Shown here: positions 47,305 through 56,185 of the stretch, in pieces
Numbering within the stretch: position 1 is the stretch's first letter
How the letters are laid out: every line of letters begins with the position of its first letter
NCBI GenBank assembly: GCA_963933055.1
Contig: CAWVSY010000008.1
Location: 16,641 to 80,640, forward strand
Direction of reading: 5' to 3'
DNA length: 64,000 bases
From: Oleispira sp963933055
GTDB taxonomy: Bacteria > Pseudomonadota > Gammaproteobacteria > Pseudomonadales > Oceanobacteraceae
Notes under the pieces: generated by a model
The model's database searches: none
Seen by the model: only the letters and a program-made list of their open reading frames with translations
Told to the model about the DNA's origin: nothing
Position numbers and translations under genes: made by a program

Positions 47305-47450
47305 GTTTATTCGCCATCCTATCCATTTTTTATCCATCATAATCAAGCACAAGTCACTATGCCAGCGAAGTAAAGCATGCTTAACTATTAGTTAAATGTT
47401 CATTAAATGTTCATTAATCATAAAAATAGCATTTTGCTTAGGAGTTCACT

Positions 47451-47978
47451 ATGCAATGGTCAGATCATTACCGCCGCTACGCCCGCTACAATGCTTGGAT
47501 GAATCAGTCGCTTTTAGATGCGAGTCTGAGCTTATCGGTAGATTTACAGAATAAAGATCAGCGCATTTTTTTCCAGTCGATCGTCGGTTCTTGGAATCAT
47601 ATTTTAGTCGGAGATCTGTTATGGCTAAATCGCTTAGCGGTTATCTTCCCTATCATTGATGATGCGATTGATAATTGGCCAAAACCAACCCAACTTAATC
47701 AAATCCTATACAAAGATCTCGAACAATTAGCGCACAAGCGCCAACAGCTTGATGAGCTGATCATACAATGGTGTGATTTTTTGCGAGAATCAGACAGTGG
47801 CGACCAGCTGCAATACAGCAATAGCCAAGAAGAGTCTCAGGTGAAGCCTCTGCCTGATATTTTGCAGCACTTGTTTAACCACCAAACCCATCATCGAGGT
47901 CAAATAACGGCATTATTAAGCCAGTTAGGGGTTGATTATGGCACGACTGATTTTATTTCAATACCTGGGGATGACTAG
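47451..47978 (+). CDS. DinB-superfamily protein
   Basis: 175 residues in a four-helix bundle. Candidate metal-ligand histidines are H50 in SWNHILVGDLLW and H143/H147 in FNHQTHHRGQITALL, the DinB pattern. Members of this superfamily include thiol-dependent transferases, but the substrate here is unknown. A strong TAGGAG site precedes the ATG. It is divergent from the protease/barrel gene. Confidence 0.87.
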   Translation: MQWSDHYRRYARYNAWMNQSLLDASLSLSVDLQNKDQRIFFQSIVGSWNHILVGDLLWLNRLAVIFPIIDDAIDNWPKPTQLNQILYKDLEQLAHKRQQLDELIIQWCDFLRESDSGDQLQYSNSQEESQVKPLPDILQHLFNHQTHHRGQITALLSQLGVDYGTTDFISIPGDD

Positions 47979-47996
47979 GCTGATCGTCTAGAACAG

Positions 47997-48329
47997 CTAA
48001 TAAGATGAAAAATAGCGCAGTATTTCCATAACGATCATGAATGCCATCGCGGCTAATAGCCAGCTGGCTCGCCTTGGCATGCCTCCCTGCCCTATGCCAA
48101 TTTGCTCAGACAATGGCTGATTGTTGAATTCATAATCACGCATCAACGCAGCGCCTTCAAGCAAATCATCATCGTTAACCAATATACGCACCAAGGGATT
48201 GGCCGCAAGTTCACCTACGCCCCCCAGTAAATGCTCACCTTCAATAAATGAGCTGATCCTATGTTGTTCCAATAGACCTTGAACGACATGGGCTTCTAGA
48301 ATATCAGAGGCCTCATACACACATTTCAT
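47997..48329 (-). CDS. DUF2007 protein with C-terminal membrane anchor
   Basis: 110 residues. The N-terminal DUF2007 fold is VYEASDILEAHVVQGLLEQH to NPLVRILVNDDDLLEGAALM. A single C-terminal membrane helix follows (WLLAAMAFMIVMEILRYF). The family is annotated only as putative signal-transducing. One base separates it from the upstream Yellow-like gene, so the two are an operon. AGAGGA precedes the ATG inside that gene. Confidence 0.83.
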   Translation of the reverse strand: MKCVYEASDILEAHVVQGLLEQHRISSFIEGEHLLGGVGELAANPLVRILVNDDDLLEGAALMRDYEFNNQPLSEQIGIGQGGMPRRASWLLAAMAFMIVMEILRYFSSY

Positions 48330-48330
48330 G

Positions 48331-49482
48331 CTATTCAGTATCCTCTGTTATAACGGCTGGTGGCATAAAACGGTAAATTTGGTACGGCCCATTTTTTTTG
48401 ATAACCCCCGCAGAATTGCCAATCACTTGATGCAAGCTTGAGCAGGTAAAATACAAATGCCCCTGAGGACCAAAGCTGAAACCATCAGGCCAGCGAATAG
48501 AAGCTGATTTCAATAAGGTTTGTAATTCACCACTAGGCAGCATACGCACAATGGCGGAATGCTCTAAGTCCGACAAGTACACATTTCCCTGCGGGTCCAT
48601 TGCCATGCCGTCGGTCATTGTTTTTTCAGCGACCACTTCTACCGTTGCAGATAATTCATCGTTAGATAAGTTTGCGTCAATTATATTGGCATAAGGAATT
48701 CGGTAAAGTTTGTCTGCACTGATGCTGGCGTAATACAGATAATCATTATTGGCATCAAGAACCAATCCATCAACCCCTGGATTAACCGTAAATAAACCAA
48801 AAATCGTCATTTTTCGCCCCTGTACAACTGGTTCAAACTTACCAGCAACAACCGATTCATGCTGTTCTAATAATCGGCGCGCGGTATTATTTTGAACATC
48901 ATAAACGACTAATGCGGGGGTTTTACCAAGAATACTCGCATCGCTAATGATTATAAAATTACCATCTTGGCTAATCTGGAAATCGTTTGCGTGTGAGCCA
49001 AGAGCAAATTCAGCCCGCGAAAAGGTATAACGCTGCTTCATCTCGCCCGTCACACTATCAAAGGCAAATAAGCGCACTTTTTCAAGCCCATGCTTACCAT
49101 TATCCAATACCCATAATCTTTGTTGTTGATCGATGCGGACCGACAGAACTTCATTGAATGCATAAGGCTCAGCGCCACCAGGCTGCCAATCAATACTCGG
49201 GAAAGGTTGTGCTTCACCTTCGACCAGCTTAGCAACATTGATAGCGGGTTGTGCTTCAGGATGAAAGGTAAAGAAAATATCGCCATTATCTGCGACGGCG
49301 ATATTACCTGGAGGCATCGGTAAATGGGTGACCAATTCCATTTCTGTGCTGGCCAACATCGGCATACTGCTGCGATCTGGAAATGCCTCAAATTCAACAT
49401 AAGTCTGCCTTATTAAGACAATAGCCAGAACTAAGACTATTAATAAGCCAATAAATGCGTGCTTAATCGTAGTAAATGACAT
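48331..49482 (-). CDS. Yellow/major-royal-jelly-protein-like beta-propeller, membrane-anchored
   Basis: 383 residues. An N-terminal hydrophobic anchor (HAFIGLLIVLVLAIVLI) is followed by a six-bladed propeller. QRLWVLDNGKHG, NDFQISQDGNFI, GVDGLVLDANNDYLYYASIS, KLYRIPYANI and YLSDLEHSAIVRM are in the order and spacing of the Yellow/MRJP family; SMP-30-like lactonases are the alternative. Activity unknown, periplasmic face likely. The ATG at 49482 has GGGGAG just upstream; an in-frame TTG lies four codons earlier. Confidence 0.78.
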   Translation of the reverse strand: MSFTTIKHAFIGLLIVLVLAIVLIRQTYVEFEAFPDRSSMPMLASTEMELVTHLPMPPGNIAVADNGDIFFTFHPEAQPAINVAKLVEGEAQPFPSIDWQPGGAEPYAFNEVLSVRIDQQQRLWVLDNGKHGLEKVRLFAFDSVTGEMKQRYTFSRAEFALGSHANDFQISQDGNFIIISDASILGKTPALVVYDVQNNTARRLLEQHESVVAGKFEPVVQGRKMTIFGLFTVNPGVDGLVLDANNDYLYYASISADKLYRIPYANIIDANLSNDELSATVEVVAEKTMTDGMAMDPQGNVYLSDLEHSAIVRMLPSGELQTLLKSASIRWPDGFSFGPQGHLYFTCSSLHQVIGNSAGVIKKNGPYQIYRFMPPAVITEDTE

Positions 49483-49622
49483 GTTACTCCCCAATTTGAC
49501 TGCAAGTATTAATCAGCAACATCTATTTCATAACGATCCAATCATGGATAAATTATTTAACCTGCTGATTAACTTCAAACTTGTTATAATTTTGTCACCA
49601 TTCTTATGTATTTAGATGACAA

Positions 49623-50444
49623 ATGAAACTGGAAATTTTATACCAAGACGAAAATCTCGTCGCCATTAACAAACCCTCTGGTTTATTAGTGCACCGCAGT
49701 GAGATAGACCGTCATGAAACGCTCTTTGCACTGCAATTAGTGCGCAACCAACTTGGCCAGCGTGTTTACCCAGTTCATCGTCTCGACAAACCAACATCAG
49801 GGGTTCTGCTATTCGCGTTAAACTCTGAAACCGCCAGCTTAATGGTTGACCAGTGGCGTCAACGAAATGTTGAAAAGCGCTATCTTGCGGTGACTCGGGG
49901 CTATATGCCAGAAGAGCTTCATTTAGATTACGCGATGGTGCCACCGGTTGATAAACACGCTAAGCATGAACGTATCAAGCCTGCCCAAGAAGCGATTACT
50001 GATTTTAAATTACTGGCTAACGTTGAAATTGATGTCGAGATTGATAAATACCCACAGTCTCGCTACTCCTTAGTCGAAGTGATGCCAAAGACAGGGCGTA
50101 AGCATCAAATACGCCGCCATTTAAAACACCTTAGTCACCCTATTATTGGTGATGCCCGTTATGGCAAAGGTCGTCATAGTCGCTATTTCCGCGACCACTT
50201 TGACGCAGGCCGATTATTACTACACGCTTGGCAGCTCAGTTTTGAACACCCTTATAGCGGTGAGCGTATTGATTTGTACGCAGGGCTTGATAAACCAATG
50301 AAGGGTTTATTAGAACGCTTTGGCTGGCTTAACGATCTGCCTGTTCCTTTGTCTCAGGCGACAGATCGAGCGTTGGTTGACGAACAATGTAGAGAGCTAC
50401 CAGAACCCCCACCAGAGGAAGAAGAATCTTTACCTCAGCAATAG
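49623..50444 (+). CDS. truC: tRNA pseudouridine(65) synthase TruC
   Basis: Makes pseudouridine 65 in certain tRNAs. 273 residues starting LEILYQDENLVAINKPSGLL and VHRSEIDRHE, close to TruC. Catalytic D55 is in PVHRLDKPTSGVLLF. PKTGRKHQIRRHLKHLSHPI and IGDARYGKGRHSRYFRDHF are TruC-type. The C-terminal acidic/proline tail (ELPEPPPEEEESLPQQ) is an extension beyond the fold and lies wholly within a 116-nt overlap with the convergent ybaN. Confidence 0.92.
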   Translation: MKLEILYQDENLVAINKPSGLLVHRSEIDRHETLFALQLVRNQLGQRVYPVHRLDKPTSGVLLFALNSETASLMVDQWRQRNVEKRYLAVTRGYMPEELHLDYAMVPPVDKHAKHERIKPAQEAITDFKLLANVEIDVEIDKYPQSRYSLVEVMPKTGRKHQIRRHLKHLSHPIIGDARYGKGRHSRYFRDHFDAGRLLLHAWQLSFEHPYSGERIDLYAGLDKPMKGLLERFGWLNDLPVPLSQATDRALVDEQCRELPEPPPEEEESLPQQ

Positions 50445-50751
50445 GCACAAAATAGGTTGTCGTTCCCATACTAATAGCCATTAAGGCAATGGAATAAAAC
50501 TTCGCTTTGCGTGGAATTCCTTTGCCTTCTAGATAATAGAGCAAATACTTACCTAACTTCGGATGCCCTACCAGCCAGCCATAAAACTTGGGTGATGTCC
50601 TTACAAAACAAGCCGCTGCTAATAATAAAAAGGGCGTCGTGGGCATGACAGGAAGAAATATTCCGATAACACCCAATGCAACGCTTAACCAACCCACAAT
50701 AAGCAGTAAGGCTTTTAATACTTTGTTTTTTACTCGATTCACCGCCGACAT
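50329..50751 (-). CDS. ybaN: YbaN-family (DUF454) inner-membrane protein
   Basis: 140 residues. The signature LGVIGIFLPVMPTTPFLLLA, then AAACFVRTSPKFYGWLVGHP, is nearly diagnostic. Three to four membrane segments. Function is unknown. Its last 38 codons overlap truC on the opposite strand; the conserved domain ends at about IVRQPT, so the overlap falls partly in a non-conserved tail. Its upstream region is the 784-bp DnaA-box stretch. Confidence 0.88.
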   Translation of the reverse strand: MSAVNRVKNKVLKALLLIVGWLSVALGVIGIFLPVMPTTPFLLLAAACFVRTSPKFYGWLVGHPKLGKYLLYYLEGKGIPRKAKFYSIALMAISMGTTTYFVPIAEVKILLPLVGVLVALYIVRQPTLDLSPETKEQADR

Positions 50752-51535
50752 GATCGCCCTTTCGTAACTATTTATTCACTAAATTGAACATTCTCGCACT
50801 TTCCTGTGGATAAATCCCTGCATAAGTTTTGTATATGCCTCTATAAGCCACGTATTTAAAGACTTTTATAAACATTGTAAAAATTAACGCTATTATTTAA
50901 CACCATACTTTTCAATACCTTAGCAAGGCACCTCAATAAAACAACAATTTATTGACAGCGAAAAAAGTTAAAATTTATTATTTTTCTGACTTGTGAATAA
51001 CGTCAAAATACGACACTTTTCGCAATTATCAACTGTTCTTTAAAAATGACCAAAAAAAAAAATAATGCACCATTAAAAGAGAAATATACGATAAAAGCCC
51101 GCCGTGTAAGGGCTGCATTCTTTACCCACAGAATCTGTGGATAAGTCGGTGGATAGGCGTTTCAAAAGTAACCTTAAAGCCCGTGTTATATAGCTCTCTG
51201 TTAGATTGGTTGTTTTTTGATCAGTCTTGTTTTTCCTTTAATTTCAATAAGTTACAGCAGTCAATAGAGAATTTATATTTTGAAGACAATCTTTTATAGT
51301 AGTGACTACTGACTAAAGGTGCTTGTGAGTAATTGTCTTTAAAGGTCCAGTGCTCAAATAAAGTGTCAAGCATTTTTAGCACTCTTTGTCACAATAGTTA
51401 AACTTACTGCCTGTAGAATGGAAGCTAGGGGCTTATCGGGGTAGTAAATACTTACTCAAGGCCCAAAAGAGGAATTGTGGATAAAAAAAAGGAGCTCTAG
51501 GCTCCTTTATTCAACAATCAAAAACAGACTCAATA
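50752..51535. other. 784-bp gene-free region with a DnaA-box cluster
   Basis: No credible coding frame. It is very AT-rich between about 50860 and 51080, including an 11-base A-run. Exact TTATNCACA boxes lie, on the minus strand, at 50805-50813, 50992-51000, 51136-51144 and 51476-51484. One-mismatch boxes are at 50772-50780, 51122-51130 and 51324-51332. The pair 51122-51130/51136-51144 is inverted, five bases apart. AGCCC/GGGCT (51096-51100, 51110-51114) is a small hairpin. See findings for interpretation. Confidence 0.7.
51483..51509 (-). terminator. intrinsic terminator after dsbC
   Basis: On the minus strand GGAGC, loop CTAGA, GCTCC is followed by eight Ts. It lies about 27 bp beyond the dsbC stop. 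A DnaA box touches its far end. Confidence 0.85.
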
Positions 51536-52351
51536 TTATTTAATCCCAATTGTTTTCACTAGCTCATCAGCCGTCATGTAACCACCAATGAAGCGACCAT
51601 CCTGTAAAACAATGGCAGGTGTTCCACTGACGCCAACTTCATAACCCAGCGCTATGTGCTCTGCAATAGGCGCATCACAATCAAGGTTATCTTTGATGGT
51701 ACGATTCATTTTTGCTGAAGTCATTGCCTCTTCGCGATTATCGTCACACCATACCGATTTAATCTTCTTAAACGATTCTGTTAACTGACCTGTACGACGA
51801 TCGGTAACACCGGATCGAGGATACGCCAAATAACGCACAGTAATGCCTAAGTCATTTAAACGCGCAACTTCACCGTGTAATTTACGGCAATAGCCACAAT
51901 CGATATCGGTAAAGACATTGATGACTGATTTTTCTTCGCCTTTTGCTTTAAAGACAACAAGATCTTTATTATCCAATGAGCTCATTAACCCTTCACGCTT
52001 AACATTATTACGATTTTTAGTAATGTTATTAGGGTTCATTGGCAATAATTCATACAACTCGCCACGATATATCATGTGCGTTAAATCGGGAGTTAGGTGG
52101 ACAAGAGAACCATCGGCTAATACGGCTTCTATAATCTGCTGATTAGCAAGACTCATCACTTCTTTGACTTTTACTGGCTGTCCAAAGGATTGAGAAATTT
52201 GAGCTTGAACTTTTAAGCCTAACTGCTTGTTTTGCTCTTTGGTCTGCTCTTTAGTCAATTCCACACTAGCAGAAACAGGCTCCACAACATCTTCTGCGAA
52301 ACTGGTGCTAGTAACCGCAAAAACGGTCAGTAAGGCGGCTAATATTCTCAT
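51536..52351 (-). CDS. dsbC: disulfide isomerase DsbC
   Basis: Periplasmic thiol:disulfide isomerase, kept reduced by DsbD. Signal peptide of about 19 residues (ends SFA), N-terminal dimerisation domain, then a thioredoxin fold with active site CGYC at 152-155 (NVFTDIDCGYCRKLHGEVAR). A second Cys pair (VWCDDN and NLDCDAP) forms the structural disulfide, and the cis-Pro is in VSGTPAIVLQDGR. A Lys/Gln-rich stretch near 33-43 is unusual. GGAGATAGA precedes the ATG. Confidence 0.93.
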   Translation of the reverse strand: MRILAALLTVFAVTSTSFAEDVVEPVSASVELTKEQTKEQNKQLGLKVQAQISQSFGQPVKVKEVMSLANQQIIEAVLADGSLVHLTPDLTHMIYRGELYELLPMNPNNITKNRNNVKREGLMSSLDNKDLVVFKAKGEEKSVINVFTDIDCGYCRKLHGEVARLNDLGITVRYLAYPRSGVTDRRTGQLTESFKKIKSVWCDDNREEAMTSAKMNRTIKDNLDCDAPIAEHIALGYEVGVSGTPAIVLQDGRFIGGYMTADELVKTIGIK

Positions 52352-52461
52352 TCTATCTCCATGCTCTATCGAACAAATACAGTAGTGTTATTGCTTTGAG
52401 GGTATTTACTAGGAGTAAGACGACCTCATTAAGTTCCTGCTAGTTTACAGATTTTCAGGCA

Positions 52462-52490
52462 TAAAAAAACGGGCACTAGGCCCGTTCTTT
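52462..52490 (-). terminator. intrinsic terminator after rplS
   Basis: On the minus strand ACGGGC, loop CTAGT, GCCCGT is followed by seven Ts, about 40 bp past rplS. It ends the rpsP-rimM-trmD-rplS operon before dsbC. Confidence 0.88.
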
Positions 52491-52528
52491 TAGATTTGCT
52501 TAAAATCACACAACTCTTGAATAAAGAA

Positions 52529-52894
52529 TTACGCTTTTTTAACCAACTTCTCTTTAATACGTGCAGACTTACCGCTACGCTCGCGTAGGTAGTAAAGTTT
52601 AGCCTGACGTACATCACCACGACGTTTAACTTCGATAGAATCGATTAAACGGCTGTGAGTTTGGAAAGTACGCTCAACGCCCACACCGTGAGAGATTTTA
52701 CGTACTGTAAACGCAGAGTTAACACCGCGGTTACGCTTACCAATTACAACACCTTCAAACGCCTGTAGACGCTCACGAGTGCCTTCAACAACTTTAACCT
52801 GAACAACTAAAGTGTCGCCTGGGCCAAATGCTGGTACTTCTTGCTTAAGCTGTTCTGCTTCAAGCTGCTGAATGATTACGTTTCTATTGCTCAT
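52529..52894 (-). CDS. rplS: 50S ribosomal protein L19
   Basis: 121 residues at the 30S-50S interface. Conserved text includes PAFGPGDTLVVQVKVVEGTR, RLQAFEGVVIGKRNRGVNSA and FTVRKISHGVGVERTFQTHS. The ATG at 52894 with GGGAG upstream gives the canonical start NRNVIIQQLEAEQ; 13 more open codons upstream are not conserved. It is the last gene of the operon, 10 nt after trmD. Confidence 0.98.
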   Translation of the reverse strand: MSNRNVIIQQLEAEQLKQEVPAFGPGDTLVVQVKVVEGTRERLQAFEGVVIGKRNRGVNSAFTVRKISHGVGVERTFQTHSRLIDSIEVKRRGDVRQAKLYYLRERSGKSARIKEKLVKKA

Positions 52895-52904
52895 TGCTCG
52901 CTCC

Positions 52905-53669
52905 CTAATAATCGTGAGAATCTTCTGACTCACGCTTAAAATCTTCTAATAACGAAACTTGTTCGTCGTTTAAGTCCAGCTTATCTAATAGGTCTGGTCG
53001 TCGTTGCCAAGTGCGTCCTAAGGACTGTTTCAGGCGCCATTGTTCAATTAGCTTATGATTGCCACTCAACAATACGCTGGGTACCGTTTGCCCTTCAAAT
53101 TCTTCCGGGCGGGTATAGTGTGGGCAGTCAAGTAAACCATCCGCAAAAGAGTCTTGTTCGGCCGATAATTCGTGCCCTAAAACTCCCGCTACTTGTCTAC
53201 TTACAGCATCTAATAACGTCATGGCGGGTAATTCACCACCACTGAGCACAAAATCGCCGATAGACCACTCTTCGTCAATTTCAGCTTCGATTAAACGCTC
53301 ATCAATGCCTTCGTATCGTCCTGCTACTAAAATAAGTTTGTCATGCTGAGCTAATTCATTAACTCCTGCTTGATCCAGCTTGCGTCCTTGAGGTGACATG
53401 TAAATAACTCTTACATCATCGCCTTCAACCACACCGGCTGCTTCTTTAGCGGCATTAATTGCGTCCCGTAACGGTTGAATTTTCATCAACATACCGGGGC
53501 CACCACCGTATGGACGATCATCCACGGTTTGGTGCTTATCATGAGTATAGTCTCTAGGATTCCAGATACTTAAACTCAATAAACCCTGTCTCACAGATCG
53601 ACCTATTACACCCAATTGGGTCATAGGTTGGATCATTTCTGGAAACAGCGTTACTACTCCAAACCACAT
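52905..53669 (-). CDS. trmD: tRNA (guanine-N1)-methyltransferase TrmD
   Basis: Methylates G37 next to the anticodon using SAM; essential for reading-frame maintenance. The trefoil-knot signatures are DDRPYGGGPGMLMKIQPL, VAGRYEGIDERLIE and WSIGDFVLSGGELPAMTLLD. PHYTRPEEFEGQTVPSVLLS is also typical. The ATG at 53669 gives MWFGVVTLFPEM as in E. coli; a TTG five codons earlier is less likely. 254 residues. Confidence 0.97.
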   Translation of the reverse strand: MWFGVVTLFPEMIQPMTQLGVIGRSVRQGLLSLSIWNPRDYTHDKHQTVDDRPYGGGPGMLMKIQPLRDAINAAKEAAGVVEGDDVRVIYMSPQGRKLDQAGVNELAQHDKLILVAGRYEGIDERLIEAEIDEEWSIGDFVLSGGELPAMTLLDAVSRQVAGVLGHELSAEQDSFADGLLDCPHYTRPEEFEGQTVPSVLLSGNHKLIEQWRLKQSLGRTWQRRPDLLDKLDLNDEQVSLLEDFKRESEDSHDY

Positions 53670-53694
53670 GGATTCACCACACAAACAGGCTTAA

Positions 53695-54246
53695 TTAAAA
53701 GTCTGCTTCCCAATCAACCTGCATTTCACCAGCATCCAGGTCAACCTTCTCAACCACTGCATCAACATAAGGAATCAGCCGTACTTGCTGGTCAAGACTG
53801 CCTTCATATCCCTTTACACTCATCACATCGTGAGGCGCGCCAGAGTTGAATAAATGATCGATTTTACCTAACAACTCGCCGTTTTTATTAACGACGATCA
53901 AACCAACAAGCTGAGACCAATAAAATTCGTCTTGTGCTAGTTGTGGCAAGTCAGAAGTGCGAACAGCAATTTCTACCTGGCTTAACGCCAACGCTAAATC
54001 ACGGTCATTAATGCCTTCAAACTTTGCAACAATACCTTTACCTTGGGGTTTGCCTTCTTTCACTTTATAAGGCTGCCACTGACCTTTTACTTTCAGGAAC
54101 CAGTTCTTATAATCCAGAATGCCTTTCATAGGATCAGTAAAAGAATAAATCTTTACCCAACCCTTAATACCAAACGCCGTCGTCACTTTTCCGACGATGG
54201 TTACGTCAGAGTCGCTAATCAATGTGGATTGCTGTGATGATGCCAT
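53695..54246 (-). CDS. rimM: 16S rRNA processing protein RimM
   Basis: Assembly factor for the 30S head; it binds S19. 183 residues. The N-terminal RimM domain has VTIVGKVTTAFGIKGWVKIY and the C-terminal PRC barrel includes DEFYWSQLVGLIVVNKNGE and RLIPYVDAVVEKVDLDAGEM. GGGGAATATC precedes the ATG. It is 25 bp upstream of trmD. Confidence 0.95.
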   Translation of the reverse strand: MASSQQSTLISDSDVTIVGKVTTAFGIKGWVKIYSFTDPMKGILDYKNWFLKVKGQWQPYKVKEGKPQGKGIVAKFEGINDRDLALALSQVEIAVRTSDLPQLAQDEFYWSQLVGLIVVNKNGELLGKIDHLFNSGAPHDVMSVKGYEGSLDQQVRLIPYVDAVVEKVDLDAGEMQVDWEADF

Positions 54247-54270
54247 GATATTCCCCGATAAAAGCTCAGA

Positions 54271-54522
54271 TTACGCTTGTGCTTTAGCGTTATCTTTTAA
54301 TAACTTAGCAACACGCGCAGAAGGCTGTGCGCCTTTGCTGATCCAGTATGCAACGCGTTCAGCGTCAACACGAAGAGCTTCTTCAGAACCACGAGCTACT
54401 GGGTTGAAGAAACCTACGCGTTCGATAAATCGACCGTCACGTGGGTTACGTTCATCCGCAACAGAAAGATGATAAAAAGGACGCTTTTTTGAGCCGCTTC
54501 GGCTTAAACGGATAACTACCAT
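54271..54522 (-). CDS. rpsP: 30S ribosomal protein S16
   Basis: 83 residues, starting MVVIRLSRSGSKKRPFYHLS and containing RDGRFIERVGFFNPVA and ERVAYWISKGAQPSARV, which define S16. A GGAG site lies about 12 bases upstream. First gene of the rpsP-rimM-trmD-rplS operon; the promoter should lie within the 190 bp shared with the divergent symporter gene. Confidence 0.98.
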   Translation of the reverse strand: MVVIRLSRSGSKKRPFYHLSVADERNPRDGRFIERVGFFNPVARGSEEALRVDAERVAYWISKGAQPSARVAKLLKDNAKAQA

Positions 54523-54715
54523 AAAGTATTTCGCTCCGATCGTTTATGTTGGTAGGTGTTGAAATTGCCTACCGTTGATTTTTGAACCCATGAAAATTCA
54601 CGGGTCGCGCATTCTACACCAATCCATTAGTAAATCCAATAGCTTGCAGGCGCTAGTTTGTCGATGTAATGTGTATTGATAAATATAATAACTTTTACCA
54701 GAACGGAAATACGAC

Positions 54716-55588
54716 ATGTTTCAAACGCTCACCCAGATCGCCCTGCCTATTGCCATAATTTTTATCATGACAGGCGTCGGCCTAAGCTTAGTTCCCGCTG
54801 ACTTTAAGCGCGTATTTATTCAGCCTAAAGCTTTTTTTCTAGGTGCTTTTTGTCAAATGTTAATTTTGCCGCTGATTGCAATTGCCGTCATTGCAATCAC
54901 GGGCTTAGAGGGGGAATTAGCGATTGGACTCTTCATCCTTTCTTTATGCCCTGGCGGTGCCACCTCGAATCTATACAGTTATCTCGCAAAAGCTGACGTA
55001 GGCTTATCAGTATCATTAACGGCCGTCATTGGCTTTATCACGCCTTTCACAATTCCTTTGCTAGCCGTTTGGGCTATCAATTTTTATGGTATTGAAGGCA
55101 GCCAATTTGATTTACCTATTATCAGCACATGGGTAAAACTTATGCTTGTCACTGTCATTCCGGTATTAATCGGCATGGGAGTTCGTGCTAAATGGGCAGA
55201 CTTGGCTAAGCGATCTGAACGCTATGTAAGCTGGTTTTCGATCATGGTGCTTATCTTGGTCGTTATCAGTATTTGCTTCAATTTGGGTGAGAAGTTAATT
55301 GGTTTTGCCATTGCCACAGGACCCGCCGTTATCGTACTGAACCTAACAACGATGGCGCTCGGTTATTTAGCAGGTCGTTTTTTCTTACATCAGGAAGCAC
55401 AGTCACGCACGATTACAATTGAAGTAGGCCTGCAAAATGGAACACTGACGCTATTGATTACTTCGGGAATTTTAGAGAGTAGCGCCATGTCTATGGCGCC
55501 AAGTATTTACAGTTTATTTATGTTTATCAGTGCTTCTCTATTTACATACTTGGTATTAAAACGCGACAAGCAATTGCACAATCAATAA
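54716..55588 (+). CDS. bile acid:sodium symporter family transporter
   Basis: 290 residues with nine to ten membrane segments. The BASS signature is LSLCPGGATSNLYSYLAKAD followed by VGLSVSLTAV, and the second repeat has ITIEVGLQNGTLTLLI. These hold the two Na+ sites of the family. The natural substrate in bacteria is often pantoate, a keto acid or another organic anion; here it is unknown. It is divergent from rpsP. Confidence 0.88.
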   Translation: MFQTLTQIALPIAIIFIMTGVGLSLVPADFKRVFIQPKAFFLGAFCQMLILPLIAIAVIAITGLEGELAIGLFILSLCPGGATSNLYSYLAKADVGLSVSLTAVIGFITPFTIPLLAVWAINFYGIEGSQFDLPIISTWVKLMLVTVIPVLIGMGVRAKWADLAKRSERYVSWFSIMVLILVVISICFNLGEKLIGFAIATGPAVIVLNLTTMALGYLAGRFFLHQEAQSRTITIEVGLQNGTLTLLITSGILESSAMSMAPSIYSLFMFISASLFTYLVLKRDKQLHNQ

Positions 55589-55591
55589 GCA

Positions 55592-56101
55592 TTAAAGCTG
55601 CTTAACCATCTCAGGTCGATAGTCATCGGTTGAAATGTCTAAACCAAGTGACTCGATCTGAGCATCTAATGATTTTATCTTTTCGTTCAGTTCGTCCATC
55701 GTTAAGGTATTGCTATCTAGCTCATAAACTTGCTTTGAAGCTTGCAGATTATAATAACTGATAATAATTGCATTTTTATCGTTCTCTACAAGCGCAGCCT
55801 GTACTTTCTTTGAGCTGCGGTAAATGCGGTTCATTTCTCTTTTCAAACCACGGACATAATTCACTTCAGCCATGAAAGGTTTGGCCGACATAATTTTATA
55901 CAGCATTCCTACCACCGCCATACCTGCGGCGACGCCTATTATATTCCACCAAAAATTATCACCATCAACCTCACTGCCAAACGCAGCAATCAAAAGGTTA
56001 GATACGGTTAATGATGTTAGTAATAAAATAATGGCCGTAGACACCATTAATATATTCATGCGCTTTCTATATAGTACTTTATCAACATGTCGTAATTGCA
56101 T
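55592..56101 (-). CDS. DUF3087-family membrane protein
   Basis: 169 residues. Two transmembrane segments (about 16-40 and 50-66) are followed by a helical cytoplasmic part with NYVRGLKREMNRIYRSSKKV and the ending YELDSNTLTMDELNEKIKSL. That ending is the DUF3087 pattern. Function unknown. It is convergent with the symporter, with three bases between them. Confidence 0.75.
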   Translation of the reverse strand: MQLRHVDKVLYRKRMNILMVSTAIILLLTSLTVSNLLIAAFGSEVDGDNFWWNIIGVAAGMAVVGMLYKIMSAKPFMAEVNYVRGLKREMNRIYRSSKKVQAALVENDKNAIIISYYNLQASKQVYELDSNTLTMDELNEKIKSLDAQIESLGLDISTDDYRPEMVKQL

Positions 56102-56185
56102 TCTGTGCCTTCTTATAAAATAAGGATATAGCTGTTCAATAAAACGCCAATTATACCGATTTAAATATCAGTAAAGATATACATT

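Noticed and set aside
50752..51535. Calling the DnaA-box region the chromosomal origin
   Set aside because: No dnaA, gidA or rpmH nearby and no strand switch of the flanking highly expressed genes. Only a DnaA-box cluster is supported.
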